A stretch of 64,000 nt of DNA from [Synechococcus] sp. NIES-970 (GCA_002356215.1 AP017959.1:1488001-1552000), one strand, 5' to 3'. Positions 9,829 through 20,477 are shown, numbered from the stretch's first letter. Program-made: numbers and translations. The notes: a model not told the origin generated them from the sequence alone.

Positions 9829-10296
9829 TTAACGGTGCTTGAGAGCGCGGGCCATTTCCCTGTCATCCTGACGCCGCTTGAGGGTTTCCCGTTTATCGTG
9901 GAGCTTCTTACCGCGTCCCAAACCAAGGCTCAGTTTTACCAGGCTCCCCTTGAGATACATCTTCAAAGGGATCAAAGTTAACCCCTTCTGCTCCAGTTGA
10001 CCAATGAGCCGCCGAATTTCTTTGCGGTGTAGCAGGAGCTTGCGATCGCGTTTCGGTTCATGGTTAAAATAATCGCCGCTGGCATTGTAGGGGGAGATAT
10101 GCACATTTAACAGCCAGGCCTCATTATTACGAATGAGCACATAGCCATCCCGCAAGTTCACCTTCCCCGCTCGCACCGACTTCACTTCTGTCCCCTTGAG
10201 CTGAACCCCGGCCTCTAAGGTTTCGAGGATCTCATACTGGAAGCGCGCCTGACGATTATCGCTGACGAGTTTAATCGGTTTTTTGCTATCTGCCAT
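9829..10296 (-). CDS. smpB: SsrA-binding protein
   Basis: It binds tmRNA and brings it to ribosomes stalled on broken mRNAs, so that the nascent peptide is tagged for degradation. The 155-residue protein has the SmpB beta-barrel with [19 protein letters not shown] (about residues 30-49), NVHISPY (about 65) and the basic C-terminal tail [14 protein letters not shown], which becomes helical in the decoding centre. Length and motifs are standard. It lies 70 bases downstream of nrdA on the same strand and could be co-transcribed with it. The tmRNA gene ssrA is not seen in this window. Confidence 0.95.
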   Translation of the reverse strand: MADSKKPIKLVSDNRQARFQYEILETLEAGVQLKGTEVKSVRAGKVNLRDGYVLIRNNEAWLLNVHISPYNASGDYFNHEPKRDRKLLLHRKEIRRLIGQLEQKGLTLIPLKMYLKGSLVKLSLGLGRGKKLHDKRETLKRRQDDREMARALKHR

Positions 10297-10366
10297 CGGG
10301 TTTTCGGTTACTGGGGAACAAAAGATATGTAATCTCTCATCCTAGCAAATTCCCCAGAGCCTCTGG

Positions 10367-12676
10367 CTAGTTAGCACAGGCAACGCAGCCCTCAGAACTT
10401 TCTTTAAAGTCATCCTTCTGTACCGTGCGGATGTAGTAAATGGCCTTACAGCCTTCCGCCCAAGCCAGCATCAGAATATCGAAAATATCTTTGGCTTTCA
10501 TGGCCCGCTCCGGCTCTTCGGGAAAATAAACCCCTTGGTTGAGGTTGAAGATCAGCTCCATGGAAATGCCCGTGTCAATCCATTTCTGCATGGTGGCGAC
10601 GGCCTTCACAACGGTGCGCTGATCCATGCTCTTGTTTTCTTGGTAGAACCAGAAGGCTTTGCCGATAAAGGGCGGCGCGATCGGTACAGTGCCCTTGGCC
10701 CATTTGTCATAGAAAAATTTGCTGTAGGTGGGCAGAATACTAGCGCTGCAACCCTGCACCAGAGAAGAAGATGTATTGGGGGCGATCGCCGTAATGTGGC
10801 TATTGCGAATCCCGTATTTTTGGACGTCTTCACTGAGGGTTTCCCAGCGGTCTACCTCATTGGCATTTTCGCGATACCAGGCGACCGGCTTGGCGCCAAT
10901 CAGATGGCCTTTGCTCCATTCACTACCCAGGAATCCAGGATAAGCGCCCCGTTCCTTCGCCAAATCTACAGAGGTGCGGGTGCAATAGTAACCGATATCT
11001 TCAAACAGGCGATCGATCGCCTCGATATCTTTGTAGGAAAGTCTATTTTTCGCAAGCCAATCGGCCAGACCCATGGCGCCGACGCCAATGGTACGGTAGC
11101 GCTGGTTGTGGATACTGCTGTCTTCGAAGGGTGTATTGGTAATCTCGATGGTGTTATCGAGGATGCGCACCGCCACTTCACAGGCTTTCGGCAGTTCACC
11201 CGGTTCAATATTAGCCAAGTTCAGGGAGTCGAGGTTACAGGTGTGGGCCAGTTGTCCAGGGACGACATTGGAGAACGACTCTACGCACAGATTAACTCCA
11301 GGGATATAGCCTTCGTGCTGGTTGGGGTTGGCGCGGTTGATGGTGTCCTTAAAGGCGATATAAGGCATCCCGGTTTCGATCTGCGATCGCATAATTTCTT
11401 TAAACAGATGCCGGGCGTCTACTTTTTTGTAGAGTTTAATCTCCTGATCGAGGCTCGCTTCGATTTGCTGGTAGGCGCTGTCGAACTTTTCCCCCCAGAG
11501 GGAAGCAAGGTCAATGCCGAGATTTTCCTTCACTTCGTAGGGATCAACCAATGTCCAGCTTTGCTGGGTTTGCACCCGGCGCATAAACTCATCGGTGACC
11601 ACCAACTGCGGGAAAACATCGTAGGCTTTGCGTCGCTGGTCACCGTTTTCGGTCTGCATCTCCAGAAACTCTGGCACATCCAAATGCCACACATCCAGGG
11701 AAACAGTGATCGCCCCGGCGCGGCGGCCCCCTTGGTTTACGGCGATCGCCGTATCATTGAGCAGTTTAATCCAGGGGATTACGCCCCCAGAGGCATTGTT
11801 TTTCCCCATCACACGGCTGCCAGTAGCACGGATCCGGCTGACATTACAGCCGACCCCACCACCATTTTTTGAGATGCGGGCGGCGTTTGTGATTTCCCGA
11901 AAAATGCTTTCAAGGTTATCTTCCATGCCGATGATAAAGCAGGAAGAGAGAGAACCATTGGGGACCCGCAGATTCGCCAGGATTGGCGTCGCGAGGGAAA
12001 TTTTCCGTTGGGCGATCGCCTCATAAAATTGCTTGGCCCACTTCAGCCGATTTTCTGGTTTTTCCGGCAGGGCAAGGAGGAGGGCACAGGTGAGAAATGC
12101 TTCCTGGGGCAATTCGTGGTCGAGGAGATAGCGTTTTGTGAGGAGCACTGCCCCCGCATAGTCATAGTCCATATCCCAATCGGGATTGATCCAGCCGTTG
12201 GCGATCTCGAGTTCAGCGGGGCTATACTGCAACAGCCGTTCGTCATAGGCATTAGCCGCCACCTTTTCGGCAACCAACTGGGGATATTGCCCATACTGAT
12301 AACCGCGCGCCACGAGGGTATCTTTCCAGAGACTCCAAATGTGCAAACGACCCGCCACATAGCGCCAATCAGGTTCCTCGGGGCTACACATCTCCAGGGC
12401 GCACTGGATCAAATTATCTTGGATCTCGCGGGTCGTCACGCCGTCCTTGAGGCGCGTTTTCAGGCCCGCTTCCAGCTCGATGGTATTAGCATCTAAATCT
12501 TGGCAAGCCCACTGCACCACATTACGAATTTTGGTGACATCGAGGGGCGCCCGTTTGCCGCTCCGTTTCAGCACATAGGTCTGGGGTTTCGTCGGGGTTA
12601 CCGCACTGGAAGCAGAGTAGGAATTTGTAGCGCTGGTGGTGCTTCGGGCGGGTGCAGTATCTTGACGGAGATCCAT
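10367..12676 (-). CDS. nrdA: Ribonucleoside-diphosphate reductase, class I large subunit
   Basis: It reduces ribonucleotides to deoxyribonucleotides for DNA synthesis. The 769 residues begin with a variable Ser/Thr-rich leader of about 30 residues. An ATP-cone allosteric domain follows (VLKRSGKRAPLDVTKIRNVV onward, about 35-125), then the ten-stranded barrel. Catalytic residues are visible: the SSCFI cysteine near 240, the NLCVE asparagine-cysteine-glutamate triad near 450, THTC-type second redox cysteine in AHTCNLDSLN, and the paired tyrosines in IYYIRTV. The chain ends in CVACAN, the C-terminal CxxC shuttle recharged by thioredoxin or glutaredoxin. The tyrosine pair argues for class I with a separate radical subunit (nrdB), which is not in the window. 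smpB lies 70 bases downstream. Confidence 0.92.
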   Translation of the reverse strand: MDLRQDTAPARSTTSATNSYSASSAVTPTKPQTYVLKRSGKRAPLDVTKIRNVVQWACQDLDANTIELEAGLKTRLKDGVTTREIQDNLIQCALEMCSPEEPDWRYVAGRLHIWSLWKDTLVARGYQYGQYPQLVAEKVAANAYDERLLQYSPAELEIANGWINPDWDMDYDYAGAVLLTKRYLLDHELPQEAFLTCALLLALPEKPENRLKWAKQFYEAIAQRKISLATPILANLRVPNGSLSSCFIIGMEDNLESIFREITNAARISKNGGGVGCNVSRIRATGSRVMGKNNASGGVIPWIKLLNDTAIAVNQGGRRAGAITVSLDVWHLDVPEFLEMQTENGDQRRKAYDVFPQLVVTDEFMRRVQTQQSWTLVDPYEVKENLGIDLASLWGEKFDSAYQQIEASLDQEIKLYKKVDARHLFKEIMRSQIETGMPYIAFKDTINRANPNQHEGYIPGVNLCVESFSNVVPGQLAHTCNLDSLNLANIEPGELPKACEVAVRILDNTIEITNTPFEDSSIHNQRYRTIGVGAMGLADWLAKNRLSYKDIEAIDRLFEDIGYYCTRTSVDLAKERGAYPGFLGSEWSKGHLIGAKPVAWYRENANEVDRWETLSEDVQKYGIRNSHITAIAPNTSSSLVQGCSASILPTYSKFFYDKWAKGTVPIAPPFIGKAFWFYQENKSMDQRTVVKAVATMQKWIDTGISMELIFNLNQGVYFPEEPERAMKAKDIFDILMLAWAEGCKAIYYIRTVQKDDFKESSEGCVACAN

Positions 12677-12902
12677 AGGGCAGGCGGGCTAGATGGGCAA
12701 AATGATTAGAAAATCCTGTCTCAGGGTAACACCACATTTATGGTGAAAAACAGGAAGCCTGCATATCCTAACACTAGATAAGCCTGGGGGACAAATATTT
12801 TTTTTACAGCAATTTCTGGTAATTTTTGGGTATTTACGCTAGAGAAAATCGGAGGCGATCGCCCTTGGAGCCCGCACCAAAAAACTCCCTAACGGACTCG
12901 CT

Positions 12903-12908
12903 TACAAT
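12903..12908 (+). promoter_or_regulatory. Candidate -10 box for the radical SAM gene
   Basis: TACAAT lies 39 bases before the inferred start codon at 12947, inside the 270-base divergent spacer shared with nrdA. The spacing implies a leader of about 30 bases. No strong -35 hexamer is seen. Confidence 0.4.
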
Positions 12909-12946
12909 AGCAAGGATACACTCCTGTTTTTGCTGCCTTAATTACT

Positions 12947-14551
12947 TTGTTTGACCAAGAACGCCTCCTTTTCGATCCGGTAACACCGACGGCCCAAGCG
13001 ATCCCCCTGGTTTTTGCTTTCCCTAATACCTACACCGTGGGGATCACTAGCCTGGGGTATCAATTGGTCTGGGCGAAGTTTAGCCAACGGGCCGATGTGG
13101 ATGTGCGTCGTTTATTTACAGATCTCAGCGAAAAACTGCCTTCCCAGCCGGAAATTGTCGGCTTTTCTTTTTCTTGGGAGCTGGACTATACAAACCTTTT
13201 TAGCCTCCTAGAACAACTCAATATTCCCTTGCGAGCCGCTGAGCGTAGCGACCACCATCCCCTTATTTTTGGGGGTGGCTCAGTGTTGAGCGCTAACCCC
13301 GAACCGTTTGCTGACTTTTTTGATCTGATTCTTTTGGGAGACGGGGAAAATCTCCTGGATGAATTTATCGACCAATATCAAACGGTGCGTTCAGGCGATC
13401 GCCAAAGCAAATTACGCCACCTGGCCCAAACCCCAGGAATTTATGTGCCCAGCCTGTATGAGGTCACCTACCGAGAAGCAACAGGAGAAATCGACGCAAT
13501 TCGACCCAGATATCCTGACATTCCTCCAAGCGTTGAGAAACAAACCTACCGGGGCAATACCCTCTCCGCTTCGACGGTGGTGACTGAGCAGGCCGCCTGG
13601 GAAAATATCTATATGGTGGAGGTGGTACGCAGTTGCCCGGAGATGTGCCGTTTCTGTCTCGCTAGCTACGTCACTCTGCCCTTTCGCAGCGCTAATTTGG
13701 AACAGTCTCTGATCCCAGCCATTGAGCGGGGTTTACAGGTGACCGATCGCCTGGGTTTACTGGGGGCATCGGTGACCCAACACCCAGAATTTGAGCAACT
13801 GTTAGATTATTTGTCCCAGCCGAAATATGCTGATGTGCGCCTCAGTATTGCTTCGGTACGCACCAATACTGTCACAGAAAAACTTGCAAAAACCCTGGCA
13901 GATAGAGATACCCGTTCGATCACCATCGCGGTGGAAAGTGGCTCCGAACGGTTGCGGGAGATTGTGAATAAAAAACTTACCAACGAGGAAATCATCACAG
14001 CAGCGGTAAACGCTAAGGCAGGCGGCCTCAAAGGAATCAAGTTCTACGGGATGGTGGGTATCCCTGGAGAAGAAGCGGCGGACGTGGAGGAAACGATCGC
14101 CATGATGTTGGCGGTGAAAAAAGCAGCACCAGGTTTGCGACTAACCCTCGGTTGTAGCACCTTTGTCCCGAAGGCCCACACGCCTTTCCAATGGTTTGGG
14201 ATCAATCCGGCGGCGAAAAAGCGGCTACAATTGCTCCAGAAAAAACTGGCCTCCCAGGGAATAGAATTTCGGCCAGAAAGCTATAACTGGTCTGTGATTC
14301 AGGGGCTGCTCTCCCGGGGCGATCGCCGCCTGTCGAAGCTCTTAGAATTAACCAGGGACTATGGCGATACCCTCGGCAGCTACAAGCGTGCCTTCAAGGA
14401 ACTCAAAGGCCAAATTCCCCCCCTCGATTTTTATGTGCACCAGGACTGGGCAACGACCCAGGTTTTGCCCTGGCAGCACCTCAACACGGCGATTCCGAAG
14501 GCGACTATTGAAAAACATCTAACAACGGCCGGGGTTCCCCTCCAGATTTAA
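12947..14551 (+). CDS. Radical SAM protein with N-terminal B12-binding-like domain
   Basis: This 534-residue protein has a cobalamin-binding-like Rossmann region (about 20-145, with [19 protein letters not shown] and LGDGE), then a radical SAM barrel. The [4Fe-4S] cluster motif is CPEMCRFC with Cys230, Cys234 and Cys237, and [13 protein letters not shown] and [11 protein letters not shown] are typical later barrel motifs. Similar proteins are widespread in cyanobacteria and are related to MiaB/elongator-type radical SAM enzymes; no reaction can be assigned. No ATG fits: the best start is a TTG at 12947, placed just before the conserved region. The 3' end overlaps convergent trpC by the four bases TTAA, so both stop codons share sequence. 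Confidence 0.82.
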   Translation: MFDQERLLFDPVTPTAQAIPLVFAFPNTYTVGITSLGYQLVWAKFSQRADVDVRRLFTDLSEKLPSQPEIVGFSFSWELDYTNLFSLLEQLNIPLRAAERSDHHPLIFGGGSVLSANPEPFADFFDLILLGDGENLLDEFIDQYQTVRSGDRQSKLRHLAQTPGIYVPSLYEVTYREATGEIDAIRPRYPDIPPSVEKQTYRGNTLSASTVVTEQAAWENIYMVEVVRSCPEMCRFCLASYVTLPFRSANLEQSLIPAIERGLQVTDRLGLLGASVTQHPEFEQLLDYLSQPKYADVRLSIASVRTNTVTEKLAKTLADRDTRSITIAVESGSERLREIVNKKLTNEEIITAAVNAKAGGLKGIKFYGMVGIPGEEAADVEETIAMMLAVKKAAPGLRLTLGCSTFVPKAHTPFQWFGINPAAKKRLQLLQKKLASQGIEFRPESYNWSVIQGLLSRGDRRLSKLLELTRDYGDTLGSYKRAFKELKGQIPPLDFYVHQDWATTQVLPWQHLNTAIPKATIEKHLTTAGVPLQI

Positions 14552-15438
14552 GCCTGGAAGAGTTGGGCGATCGCCTGACCGGGATCTGGTTGTTTTACAA
14601 GGGATTCACCGATAAGGACGGCCTTCGCCCCAGCTTCTTTGACAAACTGCAAATCCAGGGGCGTGTGTAAACCCGATTCACTCACCACCCGGACGCCCTT
14701 GGCTTGGAGTTCAGTGCGGCGGCTTTCCATCAACATGGTGGTCGTTTCTAAATCGACGGAAAAATCTTCTAAGTTGCGGTTGTTGATCCCCACCAGATTG
14801 ATCCCTTCAATGGCCAGAACGCGATCCAGTTCGGCAAGGGTATGCACTTCCACTAGGGCCGTCATCCCCAGACTACGGATAATTTTCACGAAATAGGCCA
14901 GGTCTTGATCGCTGAGGATCGCCGCAATCAGCAGCACCGCATCAGCCCCGTGGCTGCGGGCTTTAAAGATTTGGTAGGGATAAATAATAAATTCTTTGCA
15001 CAGTAAGGGGAGATCCACCGTCTCCCGTACTAGGCTCAGATTCTCGAAGCTCCCCTGAAAAAATTTGCTGTCGGTGAGGACGGATAAACAACTTGCCCCC
15101 CCAGCGGCATAACTTTGGGCGATCGCCACCGGGTCAAAATCTTCTCGAATTACCCCCTTACTGGGAGACGCTTTCTTGACTTCAGCAATCAGGGCTGGCT
15201 GGGTTTTTCCTTGAACGAGGGCACTGAGAAAATCTTTTGGCGGGGGCACCTTCATCACCCGTTGGCGTAGCTCCAGGAGGGAAACCTTTTCGCGCATCTG
15301 TTCCACTTCTTTTTCTTTGTGCCAAACAATCTCCTCGAGGATATGTTGGGGCTTGGCATCGGGAACCGCCACCTGGTACTGCAAGATGCTCACATTAACG
15401 GGGCGGCTGGGATGGAGGCGACGAATTTGGACAGTCAT
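14548..15438 (-). CDS. trpC: Indole-3-glycerol-phosphate synthase
   Basis: It closes the indole ring in tryptophan synthesis, converting carboxyphenylaminodeoxyribulose 5-phosphate to indole-3-glycerol phosphate with loss of CO2. The 296-residue TIM barrel shows [14 protein letters not shown] with the catalytic lysine (about residues 87-100), [37 protein letters not shown] and VVSESGL. About 35 residues precede the usual start of the family, as in other cyanobacterial TrpC proteins. It is a monofunctional enzyme with no fused TrpF. Other trp genes are absent here, so the pathway is dispersed. The gene overlaps the convergent radical SAM gene by four bases. Confidence 0.94.
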   Translation of the reverse strand: MTVQIRRLHPSRPVNVSILQYQVAVPDAKPQHILEEIVWHKEKEVEQMREKVSLLELRQRVMKVPPPKDFLSALVQGKTQPALIAEVKKASPSKGVIREDFDPVAIAQSYAAGGASCLSVLTDSKFFQGSFENLSLVRETVDLPLLCKEFIIYPYQIFKARSHGADAVLLIAAILSDQDLAYFVKIIRSLGMTALVEVHTLAELDRVLAIEGINLVGINNRNLEDFSVDLETTTMLMESRRTELQAKGVRVVSESGLHTPLDLQFVKEAGAKAVLIGESLVKQPDPGQAIAQLFQA

Positions 15439-15527
15439 AGGATTGGGTGGGGATAAAAAAGCAACCCCGGGGGGCTGCTCTTGTCAAAGTAAGGGAAATT
15501 TACGCGAAAGGGCAGAGCGATTAGGGT

Positions 15528-15644
15528 TTATTTTTTGGTTTGCATATTACGGAGCTGGTTTAGAGCCGCCGCCGCAATATTAAAGACTGCCCAAGAGCCA
15601 GCAATGATCACAGGAGCTAACACAACGACAACACGCCAATCCAT
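15528..15644 (-). CDS. psbY: Photosystem II protein Y
   Basis: This 38-residue protein is a single-span subunit at the edge of photosystem II near cytochrome b559. It begins MDWRVVVVLAPVIIAGSWAV, which matches the family in its MDWR start and in the position of the membrane helix (about residues 4-24), and ends in a short basic tail. A GAGAGGAA Shine-Dalgarno sequence lies upstream of this ATG. Longer in-frame extensions would add residues with no similarity to PsbY. The gene stands alone between trpC and a divergent permease. Its presence marks the organism as an oxygenic phototroph. Confidence 0.85.
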   Translation of the reverse strand: MDWRVVVVLAPVIIAGSWAVFNIAAAALNQLRNMQTKK

Positions 15645-15832
15645 GGTTCTATTCCTCTCGGTTAAAAAATGATGATAAACAAAGTTTTTTGATTCTATAC
15701 TAATACCCCATCCGGCGGCCTTTTCCAAGGGTTGGCACGGCGCCTGGGCAAGGGATTATTTTGGGCGATCGCCTGAAGAAATCCAGCACTAGCAGAGAGA
15801 TCAGGTAGGGTAGATGGAGCAATTTTTCTGAA

Positions 15833-16789
15833 ATGGATGTGGCAATGGTTGTTTTACAGCAGTGGTTAACCCTAGCAATCGCCCAATGGCTCGTGCTTTG
15901 GCCAATGGTTTTGCTTGGAGTTTGTCTATCGACGGCTGCCCTGATGCTGACGCCACGCCCCTGGTGGGAAAAAATGCTTCCCCAAAATCCCTGGGGGCAA
16001 CTCCTCAGCGGACTAACTTTAGGTTTGCTGCTGCCCCTCGGCACGGGGGGAGCACCGCCCCTGGTGCGACGTCTGTTTTGGCAAACGGGCTCTACGGCCG
16101 GGGCGATCGCCTTTTGGTTAACCACAGTTTCCCTAAATCCATTTGTCCTTTGGGCATCATGGCAGCAGTTGTCAGGGCGCGGTGGCCTGGTATTTTTCTA
16201 TGGCAGCTTGAGCCTCACCATTGTTGTTTTTATTAGCGGCATTTTTACCTTTGAGCGCCAACGGCGCAGCTTCCCCCTAGGAGAGGCAGAAACATTTATC
16301 TACCCGGCGATCGCCAGACCCAGTTCCTATCGCCTCCCGTCAACCCAACCAGAAGCCCCTAGCACCATAAGTAAGCTGACCATTTTACCGACCATACGCC
16401 GCTTCCGCTCCCTGGCAGCAGCCCAAAATTTCGTTCAAGAACTCTTAGAATGGTCTGCCTGGCTCCTGATCGCCTGTGGAGTGATGGCGGGTGGACAACT
16501 CCTTTTTCCCCTAGAAGCCCTCCTTAACAAAGGTATTCTTGGCCTGTTGGGAGCAGGATTTCTCTATGCGATTCAACCAGCGACAACAGCGGCGATCGCC
16601 GACTTATCCTTGGGGAATTACAGCTCTGGCGTGGCCCTCGGTCTGTTGCTAACGGGCACGTTTCTAAATGGAATTAGCCTCATTTTTCTGATCAATGTTG
16701 TTCGATGGCGGGCCTACAGTTACCTGGTGCTACTCTTGGGCCTGAGTGTCCTTGCCCTTGACCTATGGCTAAATTTTTATGTTTTTTAA
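15833..16789 (+). CDS. Putative integral membrane permease (DUF318/YraQ-like)
   Basis: The 318-residue protein is very hydrophobic, with about eight predicted membrane helices in two halves separated by a hydrophilic loop near residues 140-200. The glycine/proline-rich GLLLPLGTGGAPPLVRRLF in the first half resembles the pore-loop motif of the UPF0718/YraQ permease group, whose transported substrates are mostly unknown. The second half (GILGLLGAGFLYAIQPATTAAIADLSLGNY) looks like a degenerate repeat of the first. The ATG at 15833 has a second in-frame ATG at 15845. The family assignment is tentative and no substrate can be named. A 485-base spacer follows before dnaG. Confidence 0.6.
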   Translation: MDVAMVVLQQWLTLAIAQWLVLWPMVLLGVCLSTAALMLTPRPWWEKMLPQNPWGQLLSGLTLGLLLPLGTGGAPPLVRRLFWQTGSTAGAIAFWLTTVSLNPFVLWASWQQLSGRGGLVFFYGSLSLTIVVFISGIFTFERQRRSFPLGEAETFIYPAIARPSSYRLPSTQPEAPSTISKLTILPTIRRFRSLAAAQNFVQELLEWSAWLLIACGVMAGGQLLFPLEALLNKGILGLLGAGFLYAIQPATTAAIADLSLGNYSSGVALGLLLTGTFLNGISLIFLINVVRWRAYSYLVLLLGLSVLALDLWLNFYVF

Positions 16790-17274
16790 CGTTCTGTAAG
16801 TAAACGCTTTTCTCCCCCCAAAGAAACATCACATTCCCTGGGATCAGCTAAATCCGATGGTATCTTTAGGAAAAGAAGTAAAAAGCTTCTTCTCTCGACA
16901 GATTTAACAGCCCTTATAAACGCTAGAAAAAGAGGTAAAACTGCTGTTCCAAAACACGTCTGTCTCTCTATCTTCAAAAACAAGTATCCCTACGAACATT
17001 CGCTATTTTCCAGAGTGCTAGACAAGGAGTTGTCTTAAGGTTCAGTTCTTTGGTCGCTCCAAAATTTTCTGAAATATATCGGAAAGCCAGCTTGAGTATT
17101 CGAACCGGATTCTTGTTTTTGTCATGAACTCTCTGTTACACATTCGTTTATCAACTGCACATTTTTGAAGCTCACAGGTTGTGGGCTTTTTTTGTTGAGG
17201 CCCAATGGCAGAAAATTTAGGATTTTTCCTCTATCTTTTAAGGATGCATTCTGATTACTTTTTCTCCGGCATCC
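16790..17274. other. Intergenic region before dnaG, possible small RNA
   Basis: This 485-base spacer has no convincing protein gene and no HIP1 site. It contains a 6-base-pair hairpin with a GGAG loop at 17020-17035, a TATAAA hexamer at 16915-16920 and a clear intrinsic terminator at 17168-17193. The terminator is 380 bases after the permease stop codon, so the region may encode a separate short transcript or a long 3' untranslated region. Confidence 0.4.
17168..17193 (+). terminator. Intrinsic terminator upstream of dnaG
   Basis: An 8-9 base-pair stem, AGCTCACA with TGTGGGCT (one G-U pair), has a three-base loop and is followed directly by seven T. It ends a plus-strand transcript, either the permease mRNA or an unannotated RNA in the preceding spacer. 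Confidence 0.75.
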
Positions 17275-19203
17275 ATGGCTCTCCCTTCTATTCATCCTGA
17301 CACCATTGAAGAAATCCGCGCCAAGGTTGATATTGCCGAGGTGGTGTCTGACTATGTGGTGCTCAAGAAGCGGGGCAAGGATCTACTGGGTCTTTGTCCA
17401 TTCCACGATGAGAAAACGCCGAGTTTTACGGTGAGTCCGACGAAGCAGTTTTACCACTGCTTTGGTTGTGGGGCGGGGGGCAATGCGATCAAGTTTTTGA
17501 TGGAGGTCAATAAAGCGCCTTTTGCCCAAGTGGTCATGGATTTGGCTCAGCGGTACCAGATCCCGGTCAAAACCCTCGAACCGGAACGCCATGAGGAGAT
17601 CCAACGGGAATTGTCCCTCAAGGAGCAGCTCTACGAGATTGTGGCGATCGCCAAGGATTTTTATCAATATTCCCTGCGACAACCGGAAGGGAAAATCGCT
17701 TTAGACTATGTGCGCGAGCAACGGCAATTAACGGAGGAAACCATCCAGATTTTTGGTCTGGGTTACGCACCGGGGGGCTGGGATAGTCTCTATCGCTATC
17801 TAGTTGAACAAAAACGCTATCCCATCGAGTTGGTGGAAAAAGCGGGGTTGATTAAACCGCGCCAGTCGGGCAATGGCCATTATGACCAGTTCCGCGATCG
17901 CCTGATGATCCCGATCCATGATGCCCAGGGCCGGGCGATCGCCTTTGGCAGCCGCACCCTCACCAACGAAGAACCGAAATACCTCAACTCCCCGGAGACT
18001 CCTTTGTTTGACAAGGGTCGCACTCTGTTTGCCCTCGATAAAGCTAAGCAGGCGATCGCCAAGCGGGATGCGGCCCTGGTGGTGGAGGGATATTTTGATG
18101 CGATCGCCCTCCATGCCGCCGGATTTCAGCATGCGGTAGCTTCCTTGGGGACGGCCTTCACCCAGGACCAGATTAAGCAACTGCTGCGCTACACCGATTC
18201 TAAGCAAATTATTTTTAACTTCGATGCGGACAAGGCCGGGATCAAAGCCACCCAGCGCACCCTCACAGAAATTGAGCCCCTCATCTACAGTGGCCAGGCC
18301 CAGGTCAGGATCCTCAATCTGCCTGGGGGGAAAGATGCCGATGAATTTCTCCGCACAGAACAGGGTTTAGAGGGTTACCAAACGGCCCTAGAAACAGCTC
18401 CCCTCTGGATTGATTGGCAGTTGGCGCAAATTTTCCTTGGCCGCGATCCGAGCCAGGCGGATCAGTTGCAAGGGGTGCTCAAAGAGGTAATTCGTCTGGT
18501 AGCAAAAATCGACAACCCCAGTTTCCGCAGCCACTACATCGCCAGGGCCAGTGAACTGATTAACCACGAGGATTCCCACTACAAAAAACAACTGGAAGTG
18601 ACGATCCTCGCCCAGGTGAATCGCTTCCGTAAAGCCCAATCCCGCAATCCGGCTGCCACCCCAGAACCGGAGGCGATCGCCATTTCCTCCCAGACCATCT
18701 CCCTGGCCCAGGCGGAAGAATTACTCCTGCGCATTTACCTCCATAGCCCGGCCCAGCGCCACTCTATCGAAGCGCTACTGGCAGAAAAAGAATTGATGTT
18801 TAGCCTCTCCCACCACCGTTGGCTCTGGCAACAAATCCTCGAAACGCCCCCAGAGATTAAGCAAAACCGCGCCCATAATCAGCTCCTGGGGAAAATGCTC
18901 GATATCCTAACCCATCACCCTGAACGGATGCATCTGTTGGGAGCGCTCTTGTATCTCACGGAAACCACAGAAATCGATGTGCGCCGGGCCACTTTAAATA
19001 TTCGCGGGGCGATCGCCACCCTCGAATATGTGAACTGGACCCAACATCGCCGCTACTGCAAAGAAAAATGGCAGAGCCTCGACCCGAATCATCCTGATTT
19101 CGTCTACTATGTGCGGGAATTTGAACAGGCTGACCGTAAACTGAAGGCGATCGCCCAAGAACGGCGTTTTTCTAACCTGGAAATCCACCACGCCGAAACC
19201 TGA
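17275..19203 (+). CDS. dnaG: DNA primase
   Basis: It makes RNA primers for the replication fork. The 642-residue protein has an N-terminal zinc-binding domain (CPFH and CFGCG, about residues 41-66). A catalytic core follows, with a RNA-polymerase basic region near 150-170 and a TOPRIM fold (VVEGYFDAIALHAAG, about 270-284, with FNFDADKAG near 320). The C-terminal region (about 450-640) would bind the DnaB helicase. Length is usual for cyanobacterial DnaG. The ATG at 17275 begins the conserved region. Unlike the classical rpsU-dnaG-rpoD macromolecular synthesis operon, no rpsU or rpoD flanks it. The next gene, sat, is 81 bases downstream on the same strand. Confidence 0.95.
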   Translation: MALPSIHPDTIEEIRAKVDIAEVVSDYVVLKKRGKDLLGLCPFHDEKTPSFTVSPTKQFYHCFGCGAGGNAIKFLMEVNKAPFAQVVMDLAQRYQIPVKTLEPERHEEIQRELSLKEQLYEIVAIAKDFYQYSLRQPEGKIALDYVREQRQLTEETIQIFGLGYAPGGWDSLYRYLVEQKRYPIELVEKAGLIKPRQSGNGHYDQFRDRLMIPIHDAQGRAIAFGSRTLTNEEPKYLNSPETPLFDKGRTLFALDKAKQAIAKRDAALVVEGYFDAIALHAAGFQHAVASLGTAFTQDQIKQLLRYTDSKQIIFNFDADKAGIKATQRTLTEIEPLIYSGQAQVRILNLPGGKDADEFLRTEQGLEGYQTALETAPLWIDWQLAQIFLGRDPSQADQLQGVLKEVIRLVAKIDNPSFRSHYIARASELINHEDSHYKKQLEVTILAQVNRFRKAQSRNPAATPEPEAIAISSQTISLAQAEELLLRIYLHSPAQRHSIEALLAEKELMFSLSHHRWLWQQILETPPEIKQNRAHNQLLGKMLDILTHHPERMHLLGALLYLTETTEIDVRRATLNIRGAIATLEYVNWTQHRRYCKEKWQSLDPNHPDFVYYVREFEQADRKLKAIAQERRFSNLEIHHAET

Positions 19204-19284
19204 ACTGTCCTCGACACAATGGAGCGAACAGAAGCTGATACCATGAAAACTTGCAGATAGACATGCCCTTATATCCCAAATTTT

Positions 19285-20451
19285 ATGAGTATTTCATCCG
19301 GTCTCATTGCGCCCCACGGCGGCCAATTGATTAACCGCATTGCCTCCGACGCCGAGAAACAAGAATTCCTCGCCCAAGGCGATCGCCTGCCCCGCATCAC
19401 CCTCGATGCCCGCGCCCAGTCCGACCTCGAAATGATTGCGATCGGTGGCTTTAGCCCCCTAAAGGGCTTCATGGAGCAAAAAGACTACGAGCTTGTGGTC
19501 GAAGAAATGCACCTCAGTAATGGCCTCCCCTGGGCTGTACCCGTAACCTTATCCGTTTCTGAAGAAATTGCTGAACCTCTCAAAGAAGGCAACTGGGTCC
19601 GCCTCGATGACGCCAATGGTCGCTTTATCGGCGTCCTTGAGCTCACCGAAAAATATCACTACAACAAAGCCCACGAAGCGATCAATGTCTACCGTACCGA
19701 TGAAGAAAAACACCCCGGTGTAAAGGTCGTCTACGAACAGGGCGCCGTGAATCTCGCTGGCCCCGTCTGGCTATTGGAACGGGATGACCACCCCCTTTTT
19801 CCGAAATATCAAATTGATCCGGCTGCGTCCCGGGCTGCGTTCCAAGAACGCGGCTGGACCACTGTCGTCGGTTTCCAAACCCGGAACCCAATCCACCGCG
19901 CCCACGAATACATCATCAAGTGTGCCCTAGAAACGGTTGATGGTCTTTTCCTCCATCCCCTCGTTGGGGCCACCAAGAGTGACGATATTCCTGCCGATGT
20001 GCGGATGCGTTGCTACGAAATTATGCTGGAGAACTATTTCCCCCAAGAGCGGGTGATTTTGGCGATTAACCCCTCGGCGATGCGTTATGCCGGTCCCCGA
20101 GAAGCGATTTTCCATGCCCTGATCCGGAAAAATTACGGTTGCACCCACTTCATCGTTGGCCGTGACCATGCGGGGGTCGGCGACTATTACGGCACCTATG
20201 ATGCCCAAAAGATCTTTGATGAGTTTGATCCCCAAGCCCTTGGCATTACGCCGATGAAATTTGAGCATGCTTTCTTCTGTAAGAAAACAGAACAGATGGC
20301 CACCTCAAAAACTAGTCCCAGTGGCCCCGAAGACCGGATTCACCTATCGGGGACTAAGGTTCGGGAAATGCTCCGTCGCGGTGAACTACCGCCGCCACAG
20401 TTCTCCCGTCCCCTCGTTGCTGCTGAACTCGCAAAGGCGATGCATGACTAA
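19285..20451 (+). CDS. sat: Sulfate adenylyltransferase (ATP sulfurylase)
   Basis: It activates sulfate with ATP to adenosine 5'-phosphosulfate, the first step of sulfate assimilation. The 388-residue protein is the single-chain Sat type, not CysD/CysN. Motifs include the ATP-binding [11 protein letters not shown] (about residues 194-204), [12 protein letters not shown] near 290 and a C-terminal [14 protein letters not shown]. There is no fused APS kinase domain. It follows dnaG by 81 bases and is closed by a strong terminator. Expression may respond to sulfur status, but I see no recognisable operator. Confidence 0.95.
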   Translation: MSISSGLIAPHGGQLINRIASDAEKQEFLAQGDRLPRITLDARAQSDLEMIAIGGFSPLKGFMEQKDYELVVEEMHLSNGLPWAVPVTLSVSEEIAEPLKEGNWVRLDDANGRFIGVLELTEKYHYNKAHEAINVYRTDEEKHPGVKVVYEQGAVNLAGPVWLLERDDHPLFPKYQIDPAASRAAFQERGWTTVVGFQTRNPIHRAHEYIIKCALETVDGLFLHPLVGATKSDDIPADVRMRCYEIMLENYFPQERVILAINPSAMRYAGPREAIFHALIRKNYGCTHFIVGRDHAGVGDYYGTYDAQKIFDEFDPQALGITPMKFEHAFFCKKTEQMATSKTSPSGPEDRIHLSGTKVREMLRRGELPPPQFSRPLVAAELAKAMHD

Positions 20452-20477
20452 GTCATTGTAGTTATTGCTTAAAAAGC

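Noticed and set aside
10535-11872. 445-codon open frame antisense to nrdA
   Set aside because: Sits wholly opposite well-conserved ribonucleotide reductase sequence; the translation has no domain pattern.
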